From: Candidatus Chloroploca mongolica
GTDB taxonomy: Bacteria; Chloroflexota; Chloroflexia; Chloroflexales; Chloroflexaceae
Length of the DNA stretch: 64,000 nucleotides
Assembly (NCBI RefSeq): GCF_004762035.2
Contig: NZ_SIJK02000008.1
Coordinates: 23,764-87,763 of the forward strand
Reading direction: 5' to 3'
The notes beneath the pieces were generated by a model. The model saw nothing but the letters and a program-made list of their open reading frames with translations, was not told where the DNA came from and ran no database searches. Made by a program: the position numbers and the translations under genes. Shown here in pieces: positions 18,283-26,819 of the stretch (its first letter is position 1; each line of letters opens with the position of its first letter).

Positions 18283-19020
18283 ATGGAGATGAACGATCCA
18301 AAAGCCCAAGCCGATGCCTTGGTCAAGCGCGGGCATACATTGCTTGAGCAGGGCAATCTGCCGCAGGCAACCGATCTGCTCAATCAAGCCGTCAAGCTCT
18401 ACTGGGCAGCGGGGGAACAGTATGCGGCGGCGGCTCAGATTGGCAATTATGGGTGGGCCCTGCGCCGTCGCGGGCGGCCCGATCTTGCGCGCCCCTATCT
18501 CGAAGAAGCGGCCTCGCTCTTTACGCAGCTTGGCCTGACCGATTTTGCCGAACGCCATCGTTTTGCCGCCGAAGATGCCCATACCGGTTTGACCGAGGAA
18601 CTGCTCACCAGTCTACCGCCGGCGGTGCGCGGTGCGCTCGAGCGCGGTGATGTCGAGGGCCTGCAATTTGCGCTGGATGCCCTGCCCCTGGCCGAACGCG
18701 AGCTGATCCTTGAACGACTCATGACGGCGGGGGTGGTCAGTACGGCGCGGAGTGACGACGATGTGACTGAGGCAATACGCCAGTTTGAGCCGTTGCTGCA
18801 GGGCATTGCTGCGGTAGCGACAGGCGATGAGCGCGAACGCGGCGATATCGAGACGGCCCTGGTTGAACTGGAACGCAAAGGGTGGCAACTGCGCCAGGCC
18901 GTGAGTCAGATCTGGCAAGGTGAACGGAACCTGAACGTGCTAGGGCGGCAGCTCGATGAGCTTGATCAAGCCCTGGTGAAGAAGATGCTTGAGTTGATCG
19001 AGCCTCACAGAGCGGGCTAA
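18283..19020 (+). CDS. TPR-repeat protein
   Basis: 245 residues. The first 95 residues form two to three tetratricopeptide-like helical hairpins: ADALVKRGHTLLEQGNLPQA, AAAAQIGNYGWALRRRGRPD, LARPYLEEAASLFTQLGL. The rest is mainly helical and charged, with a possible coiled coil near the C-terminus (LNVLGRQLDELDQALVKKML). No signal peptide, so likely a cytoplasmic scaffold. Its stop codon lies inside a strong hairpin. I do not recognise a specific function. Confidence 0.75.
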   Translation: MEMNDPKAQADALVKRGHTLLEQGNLPQATDLLNQAVKLYWAAGEQYAAAAQIGNYGWALRRRGRPDLARPYLEEAASLFTQLGLTDFAERHRFAAEDAHTGLTEELLTSLPPAVRGALERGDVEGLQFALDALPLAERELILERLMTAGVVSTARSDDDVTEAIRQFEPLLQGIAAVATGDERERGDIETALVELERKGWQLRQAVSQIWQGERNLNVLGRQLDELDQALVKKMLELIEPHRAG

Positions 19021-19038
19021 CGCCCGCTCTGTGAGGCT
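19001..19038 (+). terminator. hairpin over the TPR gene stop
   Basis: AGCCTCACAGAGCGGGC (19001-19017) pairs perfectly with 19022-19038, loop TAAC containing the stop codon. Directly after it, a 31-bp unit (CTGGCGATTTGCGG...CCCAGGGGTTTT) occurs twice in tandem, at about 19041-19068 and 19071-19098. Confidence 0.6.
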
Positions 19039-19141
19039 GCTGGCGATTTGCGGCCCCCAGGGGTTTTATGCTGGCGATTTGCGGCTCCCAGGGGTTTTCG
19101 AGACAGCAGCCTGAACAGGGTAACAAGAGGGCAACCAGGTT

Positions 19142-20176
19142 ATGCGTGAATTGATCCCAACGCTTGATCAATGGCTGGCAGACGGCGAGCAGGTAGCCCT
19201 GGCGACCGTGGTACAAACGATGGGGTCATCGCCGCGCCAGGTCGGCGCGACGATGGCCGTCACAGCCAGCGGGCGCATGGCCGGCTCGGTGAGCGGCGGG
19301 TGCGTCGAGGGGGCGGTGGTCGAACAGTGCCATGCCGTGCTTGCCAGTGGTCAGGCGCGATTGCTTACGTTTGGCGTCAGCGACGAGACAGCCTGGGAGG
19401 TCGGGTTGGCGTGTGGAGGCACGATCGAGGTCTTTGTTGCGCCACTGGACACCACAAGCGTCTATCCTCTGGTTCGTGCCGCGCTGCTGGAAGAAGAAGC
19501 CATTGCCGTGGCGACCGTCATCGCGGGGAACGAGCATGTTGGGGCGCATCTGGTGGTAGAAGCAGGGGGGGAAAGCCACGGCGCACTGGGCCAGGCGAGG
19601 CTTGATCAGGTGGTCATCACGGCGGCAACTGATCTACTTGCCCACGGAACAAGCCGGGTCATTGAAGCAGCACAGGGCGCAACACGGGTCTTTGTAGCAA
19701 GCTTCAATCCTCCGGCCAAGCTCTTTCTTGTGGGGGGCGTGCATATTGCCGTGGGGCTCGCCGCGATGGCGCACCTGATTGGAATGCGCACCATCGTCGT
19801 TGACGCACGGGCCGCGTTTGCCAGCCCCGAGCGCTTTGCCCATGTTGATGAACTGATCGTCGCGTGGCCGGATGAAGCCCTGACCGGACGCCTCGATGCG
19901 CGCAGCTATGTCGCCGTTTTGACCCACGATCCCAAACTTGACGACCCGGCCCTACGGGTGGCGCTGCAATCGCCGGCACGCTATATCGGTGCGCTTGGCA
20001 GCACCAAAACCCATGCCCGGCGGCTCGAACGGCTGCGTGCTGAAGGCTTCGATGAAGCGAGCCTCAGCCGGATCAAAGGCCCGATCGGACTTTCCATTGG
20101 GGCAAAGACCCCGGAAGAGATTGCGGTCAGCATTCTGGCCGAGCTTATTGGTGTGGGAAATAAGTCGATACTGTGA
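19142..20176 (+). CDS. XdhC/CoxI-family molybdoenzyme maturation protein
   Basis: 344 residues. N-terminal XdhC/CoxI domain: VALATVVQTMGSSPRQVGATMAV, GRMAGSVSGGCVEGAVVE, LTFGVSDETAWEVGLACGG. C-terminal Rossmann-type domain: LVGGVHIAVGLAAMAHLIGMRT, then VAVLTHDPKLDDPAL, YIGALGSTKTHARRLERL. The family loads sulfurated molybdenum cofactor into xanthine-dehydrogenase or CO-dehydrogenase type enzymes. No molybdoenzyme gene is adjacent, but molybdate transport genes lie 6 kb away at 25.8-27.7 kb. Cytoplasmic. Confidence 0.92.
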   Translation: MRELIPTLDQWLADGEQVALATVVQTMGSSPRQVGATMAVTASGRMAGSVSGGCVEGAVVEQCHAVLASGQARLLTFGVSDETAWEVGLACGGTIEVFVAPLDTTSVYPLVRAALLEEEAIAVATVIAGNEHVGAHLVVEAGGESHGALGQARLDQVVITAATDLLAHGTSRVIEAAQGATRVFVASFNPPAKLFLVGGVHIAVGLAAMAHLIGMRTIVVDARAAFASPERFAHVDELIVAWPDEALTGRLDARSYVAVLTHDPKLDDPALRVALQSPARYIGALGSTKTHARRLERLRAEGFDEASLSRIKGPIGLSIGAKTPEEIAVSILAELIGVGNKSIL

Positions 20177-20201
20177 CGCAAAGGCGCAAAGGCGCAAAGG
20201 G
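20174..20201 (+). repeat. GACGCAAAGGCGCAAAG dispersed repeat, copy 1
   Basis: TGACGCAAAGGCGCAAAGGC continued by GCAAAGGG, overlapping the XdhC stop codon. One of seven intergenic copies in this window. Confidence 0.85.
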
Positions 20202-20260
20202 CTAAAGCCAATACCTTTTTGCCAAGTACTGTCACTACTACGAAAGGGGTGAATGCTCCA

Positions 20261-20512
20261 ATGGATCAAGATCAAATTGCCACATGGCTCTACGAAGGGG
20301 CGGTCGCCTTGCAAGAGGGCAACCGTGAACAAGCACTCGAATTGCTCTTGCGCGTTGTTGAAGCCGATGAAACCAACGAAGAGGGCTGGCTCTGGCTCAG
20401 TGGGGCCGTTGACGACATCGATGATCAACGGACGGCGCTGCAAAACGTGCTGGCGATCAATCCGCTCAATCACCACGCCCGCTACGGGTTAGAGGTGCTG
20501 AGTGGTCAGTGA
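20261..20512 (+). CDS. small TPR-like protein
   Basis: 83 residues from ATG 20261 (GAAAGGGG upstream). A single TPR-type helix pair: LYEGAVALQEGNREQALELL then VVEADETNEEGWLWLSGAVD and ALQNVLAINPLNHHARYGLE. This 'W-L-W-L-S-G' wording is frequent in short Chloroflexota TPR proteins. No transmembrane segment. Possible protein-interaction module; its function is not recognisable. Confidence 0.7.
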   Translation: MDQDQIATWLYEGAVALQEGNREQALELLLRVVEADETNEEGWLWLSGAVDDIDDQRTALQNVLAINPLNHHARYGLEVLSGQ

Positions 20513-20530
20513 CGTATGTTGGCTGATGTT

Positions 20531-20653
20531 TTTGACGCAAAGGCGCAAAGGCGCAAAGGGTCTCTCAAGCGCATCGAGATGCCCAGCGTGCGACGAATGA
20601 CTGTCCGTGGCCCGGGAGCGCAGGCGGAACGCCCGCACTCCCGGGCCACACAG
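20531..20653. repeat. dispersed repeat, copy 2, plus hairpin
   Basis: TTTGACGCAAAGGCGCAAAG at 20531 with a further GCGCAAAG, then a segment CGCATCGAGATGCCCAGCGTG that is also found after copy 3 (26.74 kb). It is followed by GTGGCCCGGGAG / CTCCCGGGCCAC (about 20605-20653), a hairpin next to the convergent pcm stop. Confidence 0.75.
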
Positions 20654-20654
20654 A

Positions 20655-21476
20655 TCACCCGTTGTCGTCCCAGACGACGACGATCTGACTCCACTCTTTT
20701 TCGATAGTGGCGTGTGAGCGCGTCACGGTGATTCGTTCGTCACGCGGGTGCAGAATGAGACGCGGCGATGTCCAATCGCGTCCGGGATGGGCTTCGCTGC
20801 CGCGGAGCAAGACGAAACCGCAGGGATGGGCCGAGATCGCTTCCCAGACTGATCCGCGTTGCTCGAAGCCGAGTGAGAGCATCAAAGAGGGAAAGATCGT
20901 CATCGGGACAACAATGCGGCCCTCAGGGGCAAGCTGCGTGCGCCAGGCCGGCAAGAGATCCCAGGCCCCGGCGGTGACGATGATCCGGTCAAAAGGAGCG
21001 GCATCGGGCGCACCAAAAGCTCCATCGGCGTGACGGAGGTCAACCTCGGTGTACCCGGCTTGAGCGAGGTGAACGCGGGCGGATTTAACCAGATCAGCTT
21101 CCAGATCAAGGCTGATCACTCGCCCGTTCGGGCCGACAATGGCCGCGATCAGGGCCGCATTGTACCCCGTACCAGTGCCGATTTCGAGGACGCGGTGTCC
21201 CGGTTGCAGGCCAAGCTGGGCCAGCATAATTGCCATCATGCCAGGCTGCGACGAGGAACTGACCCAGGCACCGGCTTTGCGTTTGACGGCAAGCGCCTGG
21301 TCACTGTAGATCTGCTCAAGCGAATGGTCGGGCAGAAAGTGGTGGCGTGGCACCAGCCGAAAGGCGCGGGCAAGCGCCGGATCAGCAAGCAGACCATCAC
21401 GGGTCAGTTGGTCGACCAGATCAGCGTGGAGCTGGTGCGCCTGTTGTGGATCAAAAGAGGCTTTCTTGGATGGCAC
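20655..21476 (-). CDS. pcm: protein-L-isoaspartate O-methyltransferase
   Basis: 273 residues from GTG 21476, which has AGGAGG five bases upstream; a frame to 21572 has no such site. The enzyme methylates isoaspartyl residues of damaged proteins with S-adenosylmethionine. Motifs: FLPDHSLEQIYSDQALAV, WVSSSSQPGMMAIMLAQL (family 'S-S-S-Q-P' block), motif I VLEIGTGTGYNAALIA, VDLRHADGAFG, FDRIIVTAGAWDLLPAW and LAPEGRIVVPM. Longer than the 210-residue E. coli enzyme because of a C-terminal extension, as in many bacterial homologues. Confidence 0.93.
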   Translation of the reverse strand: MPSKKASFDPQQAHQLHADLVDQLTRDGLLADPALARAFRLVPRHHFLPDHSLEQIYSDQALAVKRKAGAWVSSSSQPGMMAIMLAQLGLQPGHRVLEIGTGTGYNAALIAAIVGPNGRVISLDLEADLVKSARVHLAQAGYTEVDLRHADGAFGAPDAAPFDRIIVTAGAWDLLPAWRTQLAPEGRIVVPMTIFPSLMLSLGFEQRGSVWEAISAHPCGFVLLRGSEAHPGRDWTSPRLILHPRDERITVTRSHATIEKEWSQIVVVWDDNG

Positions 21477-21528
21477 CGGGCCTCCTCTCGGGCTGCTACC
21501 GTTAGGGTGCGCGCCTGTCAGACCACAG

Positions 21529-21652
21529 AGGCGGTCTGAAAAGGGTGTCAGCATTGTTCTGTTCGCCACCACGTGGCGTGCCCTTGGAGTGCCGGCTTTA
21601 GCCGGCTAAAGCCGACACTCCGGAGCAACCCGTCGACTTTTCAGACCGCCTC
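21529..21652. repeat. nested inverted repeats upstream of pcm
   Basis: Outer arms GAGGCGGTCTGAAAAG (from 21529) and CTTTTCAGACCGCCTC (to 21652). The inner hairpin is GGAGTGCCGGCTTTAGC / GCTAAAGCCGACACTCC (21586-21602 and 21605-21621), a unit related to the one at 38733-38786. No gene here. Confidence 0.65.
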
Positions 21653-21686
21653 TCACCGGTCTTGAAAACCGGTGAGGTCTCACGAC

Positions 21687-22916
21687 CTACTGTTCACCAG
21701 CAATCAATTCGTCAGCAGCCGCCAGCAAAGCAGCGATACGTGCGGAGGCAAGGGGTGGCTGCTTGCTCTTGAGGTAGAGTTCAAGAGCACGCCGGGGCGT
21801 CAAACTCCCAACTAATTCTTGTTCAAGGCCAGCGATACGGCGCCGCCCAGTACGTTCAACATCAATGGTGATCGCAGCAATCACAAAAGAACCCGCGTCG
21901 GAGAGCATCGTACGCAGCACATCCTCGCGGAGCAGAGGCACCTGTTCACGGGTAGCCTGGAGGTTGAGGCGAACGACTGCTTCGCGCAGATCGTGGCGAG
22001 AGATCAGCGTCTGGATCAACCCCATCGGATCACTGCTGGCACGAACATCGTGTTGAATAGTGACAAAGGGGCGGGCCGACAACTGATGAAACTGCCAGCG
22101 GGCTTGATTGCCTTCGATGGTCACGAGGACACAGCCCTTGGGATCGGCATATTCACCAAAGTCAACCCGTTCGAGACTACCAGGGTAGACCATCGGCGGA
22201 TCCTGCGCGAGGGCCTGATGCTTATGGATATGGCCGAGCGCAACATAAGCAATACCGGGCTGCGCCATCACGGAACGAGGCAAGACAAGATCCTGCCCAA
22301 GGGTCATCGCACGTTCGGCGCCAACCTCAGCGCCATCGAGACTCCCGTGGAAGGCAATGATCGCAGGCAAGGCCGGATCGAGTTTCGCAGCCGTCTCGAT
22401 CACAAAGCGCTCGAGGCGGCGACGCAACTCATAATCAATCTGGACAAACGACGCATTGCGCATCTCTTCGCGGGTCATCAGCATGTGGCGCGTAACCCAG
22501 GGGATCGCCATAATCTGCAGCGGGCCTGAGGCCGTCGGGATCACATGCAACGCAAGGCGATCGGCAATCGTGACCCCCTCGACCCCCAACGCATCAAAGA
22601 TCGCGACCGAATGGGCTTTGCCGAGTGCCGGCGAAATATCGTGATTGCCCGTCAGAATAAAGATCGGCACCCCGGCTGAGCGGACACGATTGATCCGACG
22701 GGCAAACTCACGCTGATGGGTCGGATTGGGGGCGCGTGTTTTATAGATATCGCCGGAGATCAAGACCAGATCGACCTGCTCGGCCAGGCCAAAGGCAAGC
22801 GCATCATCAAGTCGATCAAGATAATCAAGGAAACGGGTGTGCAGACCCGTTGCCGGATCGACACGCCCGTAATTTTCAACGCCAAGATGAAGATCGGCCA
22901 GATGGAGAAATTTCAT
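21687..22916 (-). CDS. sbcD: SbcD-type DNA double-strand-break repair exonuclease subunit
   Basis: 409 residues. Mre11/SbcD metallophosphoesterase: metal-ligand motifs LHLADLHLG, LVLISGDIYKTRAPNP, ILTGNHDISPALG, IIAFHGSLDGAEVG and VALGHIHKHQ are all present in the expected order. The C-terminal 130 residues match the SbcD capping region (FVTIQHDVRASSDPMG, EDVLRTMLSDA). In SbcCD it opens hairpins and trims DNA ends with the ATPase SbcC; sbcC is not next to it here. The next gene downstream (Yip1 protein) ends 4 bp before its start and is read in the same direction. Confidence 0.92.
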   Translation of the reverse strand: MKFLHLADLHLGVENYGRVDPATGLHTRFLDYLDRLDDALAFGLAEQVDLVLISGDIYKTRAPNPTHQREFARRINRVRSAGVPIFILTGNHDISPALGKAHSVAIFDALGVEGVTIADRLALHVIPTASGPLQIMAIPWVTRHMLMTREEMRNASFVQIDYELRRRLERFVIETAAKLDPALPAIIAFHGSLDGAEVGAERAMTLGQDLVLPRSVMAQPGIAYVALGHIHKHQALAQDPPMVYPGSLERVDFGEYADPKGCVLVTIEGNQARWQFHQLSARPFVTIQHDVRASSDPMGLIQTLISRHDLREAVVRLNLQATREQVPLLREDVLRTMLSDAGSFVIAAITIDVERTGRRRIAGLEQELVGSLTPRRALELYLKSKQPPLASARIAALLAAADELIAGEQ

Positions 22917-22920
22917 AGGT

Positions 22921-23520
22921 CTACAAGAACCAGGAGATAATGCCCATGATCAGGCCCGACGCGAGAAACGACAAGACAAGCACAATCAGCGTCTGGGTCG
23001 AGTCGCGCAAGTTCATGCTCGACTGAACACCCAGATAGGCGTAGTAGATCTGCACCACCATCAACACCAGGCTCACCAGCAAGCCAATCAGACCGACAAG
23101 GGCGCCAATGAACGGAATCCATGCAAAGAGCGTAACAATGAACGTAATCACGGCTCCAATGGCAATCAGTGGCGCAATGAAGAGCGAGAAGGTATAGGCC
23201 ACTTCGTCCCAGGTACCATCACCAGCATAGAGTTTCTTGCCCATAAAGTAGACCATGCCCGTGAAGATAAAGAACTGGGCCAGGCCGCGCAGAATGGTAT
23301 CAAAGACGCCCAGGAAACTGGGACGAGGCGTACCAGGCAAGAACGAACCAACAAACCCAAGCACTGCCGAGATAGCAATAGCTGCTAACACATAGACCGC
23401 CGCATTGCCGAGGGTGCCATAGCGCTCGTAGCGCTCGAACTTCTCGACACTCGGATTGGTCATAAGATCAGTGCTCTGGGTAAGCATTTCAGGAACCGAC
23501 GATTGTCGTATCATAGCCAT
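22921..23520 (-). CDS. Yip1-domain integral membrane protein
   Basis: 199 residues, ATG 23520 with GGAG upstream. After a charged 35-residue N-terminus, five transmembrane segments: AAVYVLAAIAISAVLGFVGS, GLAQFFIFTGMVYFMG, LFIAPLIAIGAVITFIVTLF, LVGLIGLLVSLVLMVVQIYY, TLIVLVLSFLASGLIMGI. The GTWDEVAYTFSLFIAP block is typical of the bacterial Yip1 family (PF04893-like). Its role in bacteria is unknown. It lies directly upstream of sbcD (stop 22921, sbcD start 22916). Confidence 0.8.
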   Translation of the reverse strand: MAMIRQSSVPEMLTQSTDLMTNPSVEKFERYERYGTLGNAAVYVLAAIAISAVLGFVGSFLPGTPRPSFLGVFDTILRGLAQFFIFTGMVYFMGKKLYAGDGTWDEVAYTFSLFIAPLIAIGAVITFIVTLFAWIPFIGALVGLIGLLVSLVLMVVQIYYAYLGVQSSMNLRDSTQTLIVLVLSFLASGLIMGIISWFL

Positions 23521-24168
23521 ATGCGTTCTCCTTCACAAGCAAGCCAATCGACTTCTTGCGCATAGGACGTGCCGCAAGAAAGGGAAGTTGCAGCTCTATT
23601 ATATACGAATGATGCAAGAGCGGCACTGGCCAATGCACACAATCGTTTTACACGTAGCAACTAGATATACCCACAGTATCCCACACTATCCCACATGAAT
23701 CCCTCATTTGTGTGGGATAAAACCCTCGTCGGGGAGACGAGAACCGCCATACGTTCATCTGTTCTATTGTCAAGAGTTTAACGAACGAGTGTTCGATTTA
23801 TTGGTATGGTATACTAGAATAAGGAAGGCCTCCGGCGGGTGTTTGGGGGCCTGCGGCCCCAGGAAGCTCGCGTATGCTGGTGCAAAGACAGCTTCGCTGT
23901 TTTGCACCAGCATGCGCACGAGGGTTGAGGGCGGTAGCCCTCACATTCATACGTATGGGTTCGCAAGCCCCCAGGAGTCGTTCGTTCGCTGGGCAAACGG
24001 CTAGCGTTGCTGGCCGTTTGCCCAGCGAACGAAGCCAGGTTTGGGGCCACAGGCCCCCAGGAATCTCGCTTATGCGAGGGTAAACGACCAGCGTTGCTGG
24101 TCGTTTACCCTCGCATAAGCATGGGTTTTTAGGGCATCAGCCCTCCATAGCAAGGGACAACAAAAGCT
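23521..24168. repeat. intergenic region with array of three long hairpins
   Basis: No gene in this 650 bp. Three large perfect or near-perfect hairpins stand in a row: 23875-23913 (TGCTGGTGCAAAGACAGC-TTC-...), 23982-24033 (CGTTCGCTGGGCAAACGGC...), 24066-24119 (GCTTATGCGAGGGTAAACGA...), all with CAGC-NNN-GCTG centres. Between them lie GGGGGCCTGCGGCCCC-type boxes and GAGGGCGGTAGCCCTC. The promoter of the cysteine desulfurase gene must lie at the right end. Confidence 0.75.
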
Positions 24169-25353
24169 ATGCGCGAGCGCCAGATTTATCTCGATCATGC
24201 CTCAACGACCCCGGTTGATCCCGAGGTACTCGAGGCGATGTTGCCCTATTTTACGCAGTATGCCGGCAATCCTTCAAGCATCCATCATGCCGGGCGCATG
24301 GCGCTGCAGGCGCTTGATGATGCGCGCGAGCAGGTGGCGCTGGTGCTTGGATGTACCCGTCGCGAGATCGTCTTTACGGGCGGGGGCAGCGAGGGGGCCA
24401 ATCTAGCAGTCAAGGGCGCGGCCCTGGCTCAGCGTGCCCATGGCAAAGGGGCACATGTGATCGTCAGTGCGATTGAGCATCACGCGGTGCTGCACGCCGC
24501 CGAGTATCTGACCCACGATGGCTTTGCCTTGACCGTCTTGCCCGTCAATGCAGCCGGCCTGGTTGAACCTGAAGCGCTTGCACAGGCGCTCCGTCCCGAT
24601 ACCGTCCTGGTCTCGGTGATGTATGCGAACAACGAGATTGGCACCATCCAGCCCATCGCCGCCATCGGGGCGCTCTGTCGTGAGCGTGGGGTGCTTGTGC
24701 ATACCGATGCGGTGCAGGCACCGGGGTCATTGCCACTCGATGTTGAGGCGCTCAAGGTTGATCTGCTGAGCCTGACGGCGCACAAATGCTATGGACCCAA
24801 AGGGGCCGGGCTGCTCTATGTACGCCGGGGCACACCGTTGCTCTCGCAGATCAACGGTGGAGCGCAGGAGCGGCGGCGACGGGCCGGCACCGAGAATGTG
24901 CCAGGGATCGTTGGGTTGGCGGCGGCCCTCACCCGTGCCGAAGAACGGCGCATCACCTATGCGGCACGGATGCGCATGCTGCGGGATCGCCTGATTGATG
25001 GGGTGCTCGACCGGGTACCGCAGAGCTGGCTCAATGGCGACCGCACCGAACGCCTCCCAAATAATGCGAACCTCGGCTTTGCCGGGGTCGAGGGCGAAAG
25101 CATCCTCTTGTTGCTCGACCAGGCCGGCATCGCCGCAAGCAGCGGCTCGGCGTGTACCTCGGGCTCACTGGAGCCATCGCACGTCCTGGTGGCCCTGGGG
25201 ATGAGTCCCGACGAGGCAAATGGCTCGGTACGTTTTTCGCTTGGGGCCAGCAACTCGCGCGAAGAGATTGACTATGTGCTCGAGGTTCTGCCACCGATGA
25301 TCGAACGCCTGCGGGCCGTCGTTCCAGGGTATGAGCCAATTGCGCTTAGATGA
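24169..25353 (+). CDS. cysteine desulfurase (NifS/IscS family)
   Basis: 394 residues. PLP enzyme that takes sulfur from cysteine for Fe-S clusters, thiolation or molybdopterin. Motifs: YLDHASTTPVDPEVLEAM at the N-terminus, SEGANLAVKG, SAIEHHAVLH, MYANNEIGTIQP, HTDAVQAPGSLPLDV, the PLP lysine in SLTAHKCYGPKGAGLLYVR, GGAQERRRRAGTEN, and the active-site Cys in ASSGSACTSGSLEPSHVLVALG. Length and motifs fit class I NifS/IscS. Its stop overlaps the ATG of the next ORF by four bases (ATGA), and modA follows, so a link to molybdenum cofactor sulfuration is possible. Confidence 0.95.
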   Translation: MRERQIYLDHASTTPVDPEVLEAMLPYFTQYAGNPSSIHHAGRMALQALDDAREQVALVLGCTRREIVFTGGGSEGANLAVKGAALAQRAHGKGAHVIVSAIEHHAVLHAAEYLTHDGFALTVLPVNAAGLVEPEALAQALRPDTVLVSVMYANNEIGTIQPIAAIGALCRERGVLVHTDAVQAPGSLPLDVEALKVDLLSLTAHKCYGPKGAGLLYVRRGTPLLSQINGGAQERRRRAGTENVPGIVGLAAALTRAEERRITYAARMRMLRDRLIDGVLDRVPQSWLNGDRTERLPNNANLGFAGVEGESILLLLDQAGIAASSGSACTSGSLEPSHVLVALGMSPDEANGSVRFSLGASNSREEIDYVLEVLPPMIERLRAVVPGYEPIALR

Positions 25354-25835
25354 CCGGAGAGAGAGCACCCGTGAAGCAGCCTGAGTCGCAGCAGCCAGAT
25401 CAGTCCTTTCCGTGGCGCGGCCTCTGGCAGATGAGTCGCCCCATCATTCTCGCCAGCGGAGGGCTGGCTTATGCAGTTGGCGTCGCGATTGCGAAGTACG
25501 AGGGTTTGCCCATCGCCTGGGAGCGCCAATTGCTCGCGCTCAACCTCACACTGCTCGCCAACCTGGCGGCCCACTACGCCGATAAATATGCTGATGCTGA
25601 CACCGACACACTCGCCGTCGCCACGGGCATTTCGGGCGGGAGCGGGGCCATTGCGTCCGGGTTGGCGACGCGCACGCTGGCGCTCCAGACGGCGCTAGTC
25701 GTCAGCGCCCTGACCATCGTGCTCGGCCTCGGGGCGGTGGGCAGCGGTTTGCTTCCAGGGGCAGCACTCATGGTTGGGTTGATGCTCGCCCATGCCGTGG
25801 GGTACTGGCTGAGCGCGGACAGGGGCGATGCTTAG
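25350..25835 (+). CDS. half-length UbiA-like prenyltransferase homologue
   Basis: 161 residues, coupled to the desulfurase gene by ATGA overlap. Resembles the N-terminal half of UbiA-family membrane prenyltransferases: WQMSRPIILASGGLAYAVGV, then LTLLANLAAHYADKYADADTDTL at the place of the first Asp-rich motif (N-D-x-x-D), with His in place of the usual Asn. Four hydrophobic segments instead of eight or nine; the second half and second Asp motif are missing, and the frame ends at the modA start. Either a remnant that stays open by overlap with its neighbours, or a small membrane protein of changed function. Confidence 0.55.
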   Translation: MTGERAPVKQPESQQPDQSFPWRGLWQMSRPIILASGGLAYAVGVAIAKYEGLPIAWERQLLALNLTLLANLAAHYADKYADADTDTLAVATGISGGSGAIASGLATRTLALQTALVVSALTIVLGLGAVGSGLLPGAALMVGLMLAHAVGYWLSADRGDA

Positions 25836-25848
25836 CAAAGGGAATTCG

Positions 25849-26679
25849 ATGCAACGTGTTATCCGCACGCTGGCTGCGGTGATGCTCTGTGTGGTTTTTG
25901 CTGGCTGTGGTAGCGCACCCGAGGCAGCCGTGTCAGGGACAGGCGCTGCGGGGTCAACGCTGCGGGGTCAGATCACGGTGTTTGCCGCCTCTTCACTGAC
26001 CGACGCCTTTGAGGCGCTTGGCACAGCCTTTATGGTCACATATCCCGAAGCGGTCGTTACCTTCAATTTTGCCAACTCTGCGCAACTGGCGGCACAGATC
26101 AATGAAGGTGCGCCTGCCGATGTATTTGCTTCGGCGAACGCGGCCCAGATGCGTGTGGCGGTTGAGGGTGGGCGGATCAACGAGAACGACCAACGCGTGC
26201 TTGTCTATAACCACATCGTGGTCATCACACCTTATGACAACCCGGCGAAAGTGACGGAGCCGGCTGATCTTGCGCAACCAGGCTTGCGCCTGATCCTGGC
26301 TGATCCTGTCGCTCCTCTTGGGCAACACAGCCTGGACTTTCTCGACCAAGCGAGTGCGCAGCCTGCCTTTGGTGCAGATTTTCGTGAGCGCGTCCTCGCA
26401 AATGTGGTCAGTTACGAAGACTCGGCGCGCATCGTGCTCGCCAAAATTGTCCTTGGTGAAGGTGATGCGGCCATCGTGTTTACCACCGATGCCGCTGCCG
26501 AAGCCGCGCATGTTCAAGCGCTCCCCATTCCCAACGAGTTGAATGTGCTTGCGAACTACCCCATCGCACCTGTCGCGGATAGTCGAAACCTTGCGCTGGC
26601 CGAAGCATTTGTAGCCTTTGCACGCACGGCAGAGGGGCAAGCCATCCTCGCCGGTCACGGCTTTCTTCCGATCGAGTAG
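25849..26679 (+). CDS. modA: molybdate ABC transporter substrate-binding lipoprotein
   Basis: 276 residues from ATG 25849 (AAAGGG upstream). Lipoprotein signal MQRVIRTLAAVMLCVVFAGC with lipobox FAGC. The mature protein matches ModA: ITVFAASSLTDAFEALG, FNFANSAQLAAQINEGAPADVFASA, EGGRINENDQRVLVYNHIVV, and C-terminal FVAFARTAEGQAILAGHGF. It binds molybdate or tungstate outside the membrane and hands it to ModB. Upstream lie the desulfurase and half-UbiA genes; modB follows after a 140-bp gap that contains a dispersed repeat. Confidence 0.9.
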   Translation: MQRVIRTLAAVMLCVVFAGCGSAPEAAVSGTGAAGSTLRGQITVFAASSLTDAFEALGTAFMVTYPEAVVTFNFANSAQLAAQINEGAPADVFASANAAQMRVAVEGGRINENDQRVLVYNHIVVITPYDNPAKVTEPADLAQPGLRLILADPVAPLGQHSLDFLDQASAQPAFGADFRERVLANVVSYEDSARIVLAKIVLGEGDAAIVFTTDAAAEAAHVQALPIPNELNVLANYPIAPVADSRNLALAEAFVAFARTAEGQAILAGHGFLPIE

Positions 26680-26819
26680 TTTGGCAACGAAGTTTTCCGA
26701 TGATTTGACGCAAAGGCGCAAAGAGCGTTTGGAGTGCATCTAGATGCCAGGTGTGCGACGCATGGTTGTACCAAATAAAGATCAGAAATTTTTTATTGAA
26801 AGATTATTGATTAATTTTA
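26680..26819. repeat. modA-modB gap with dispersed repeat, copy 3
   Basis: TTTGACGCAAAGGCGCAAAG at 26704, then GCATCTAGATGC and GGTGTGCGACGCATG, the same extension as copy 2. After it, an AT-rich stretch (about 26775-26825) unlike the rest of the window leads to the modB start. The repeat separates two genes that normally form one operon. Confidence 0.7.

Noticed and set aside
18175..18582. N-terminal extension of the SGNH hydrolase to 18582
   Set aside because: It would overlap the divergent TPR gene and both promoters, and a signal peptide starts at 18174.
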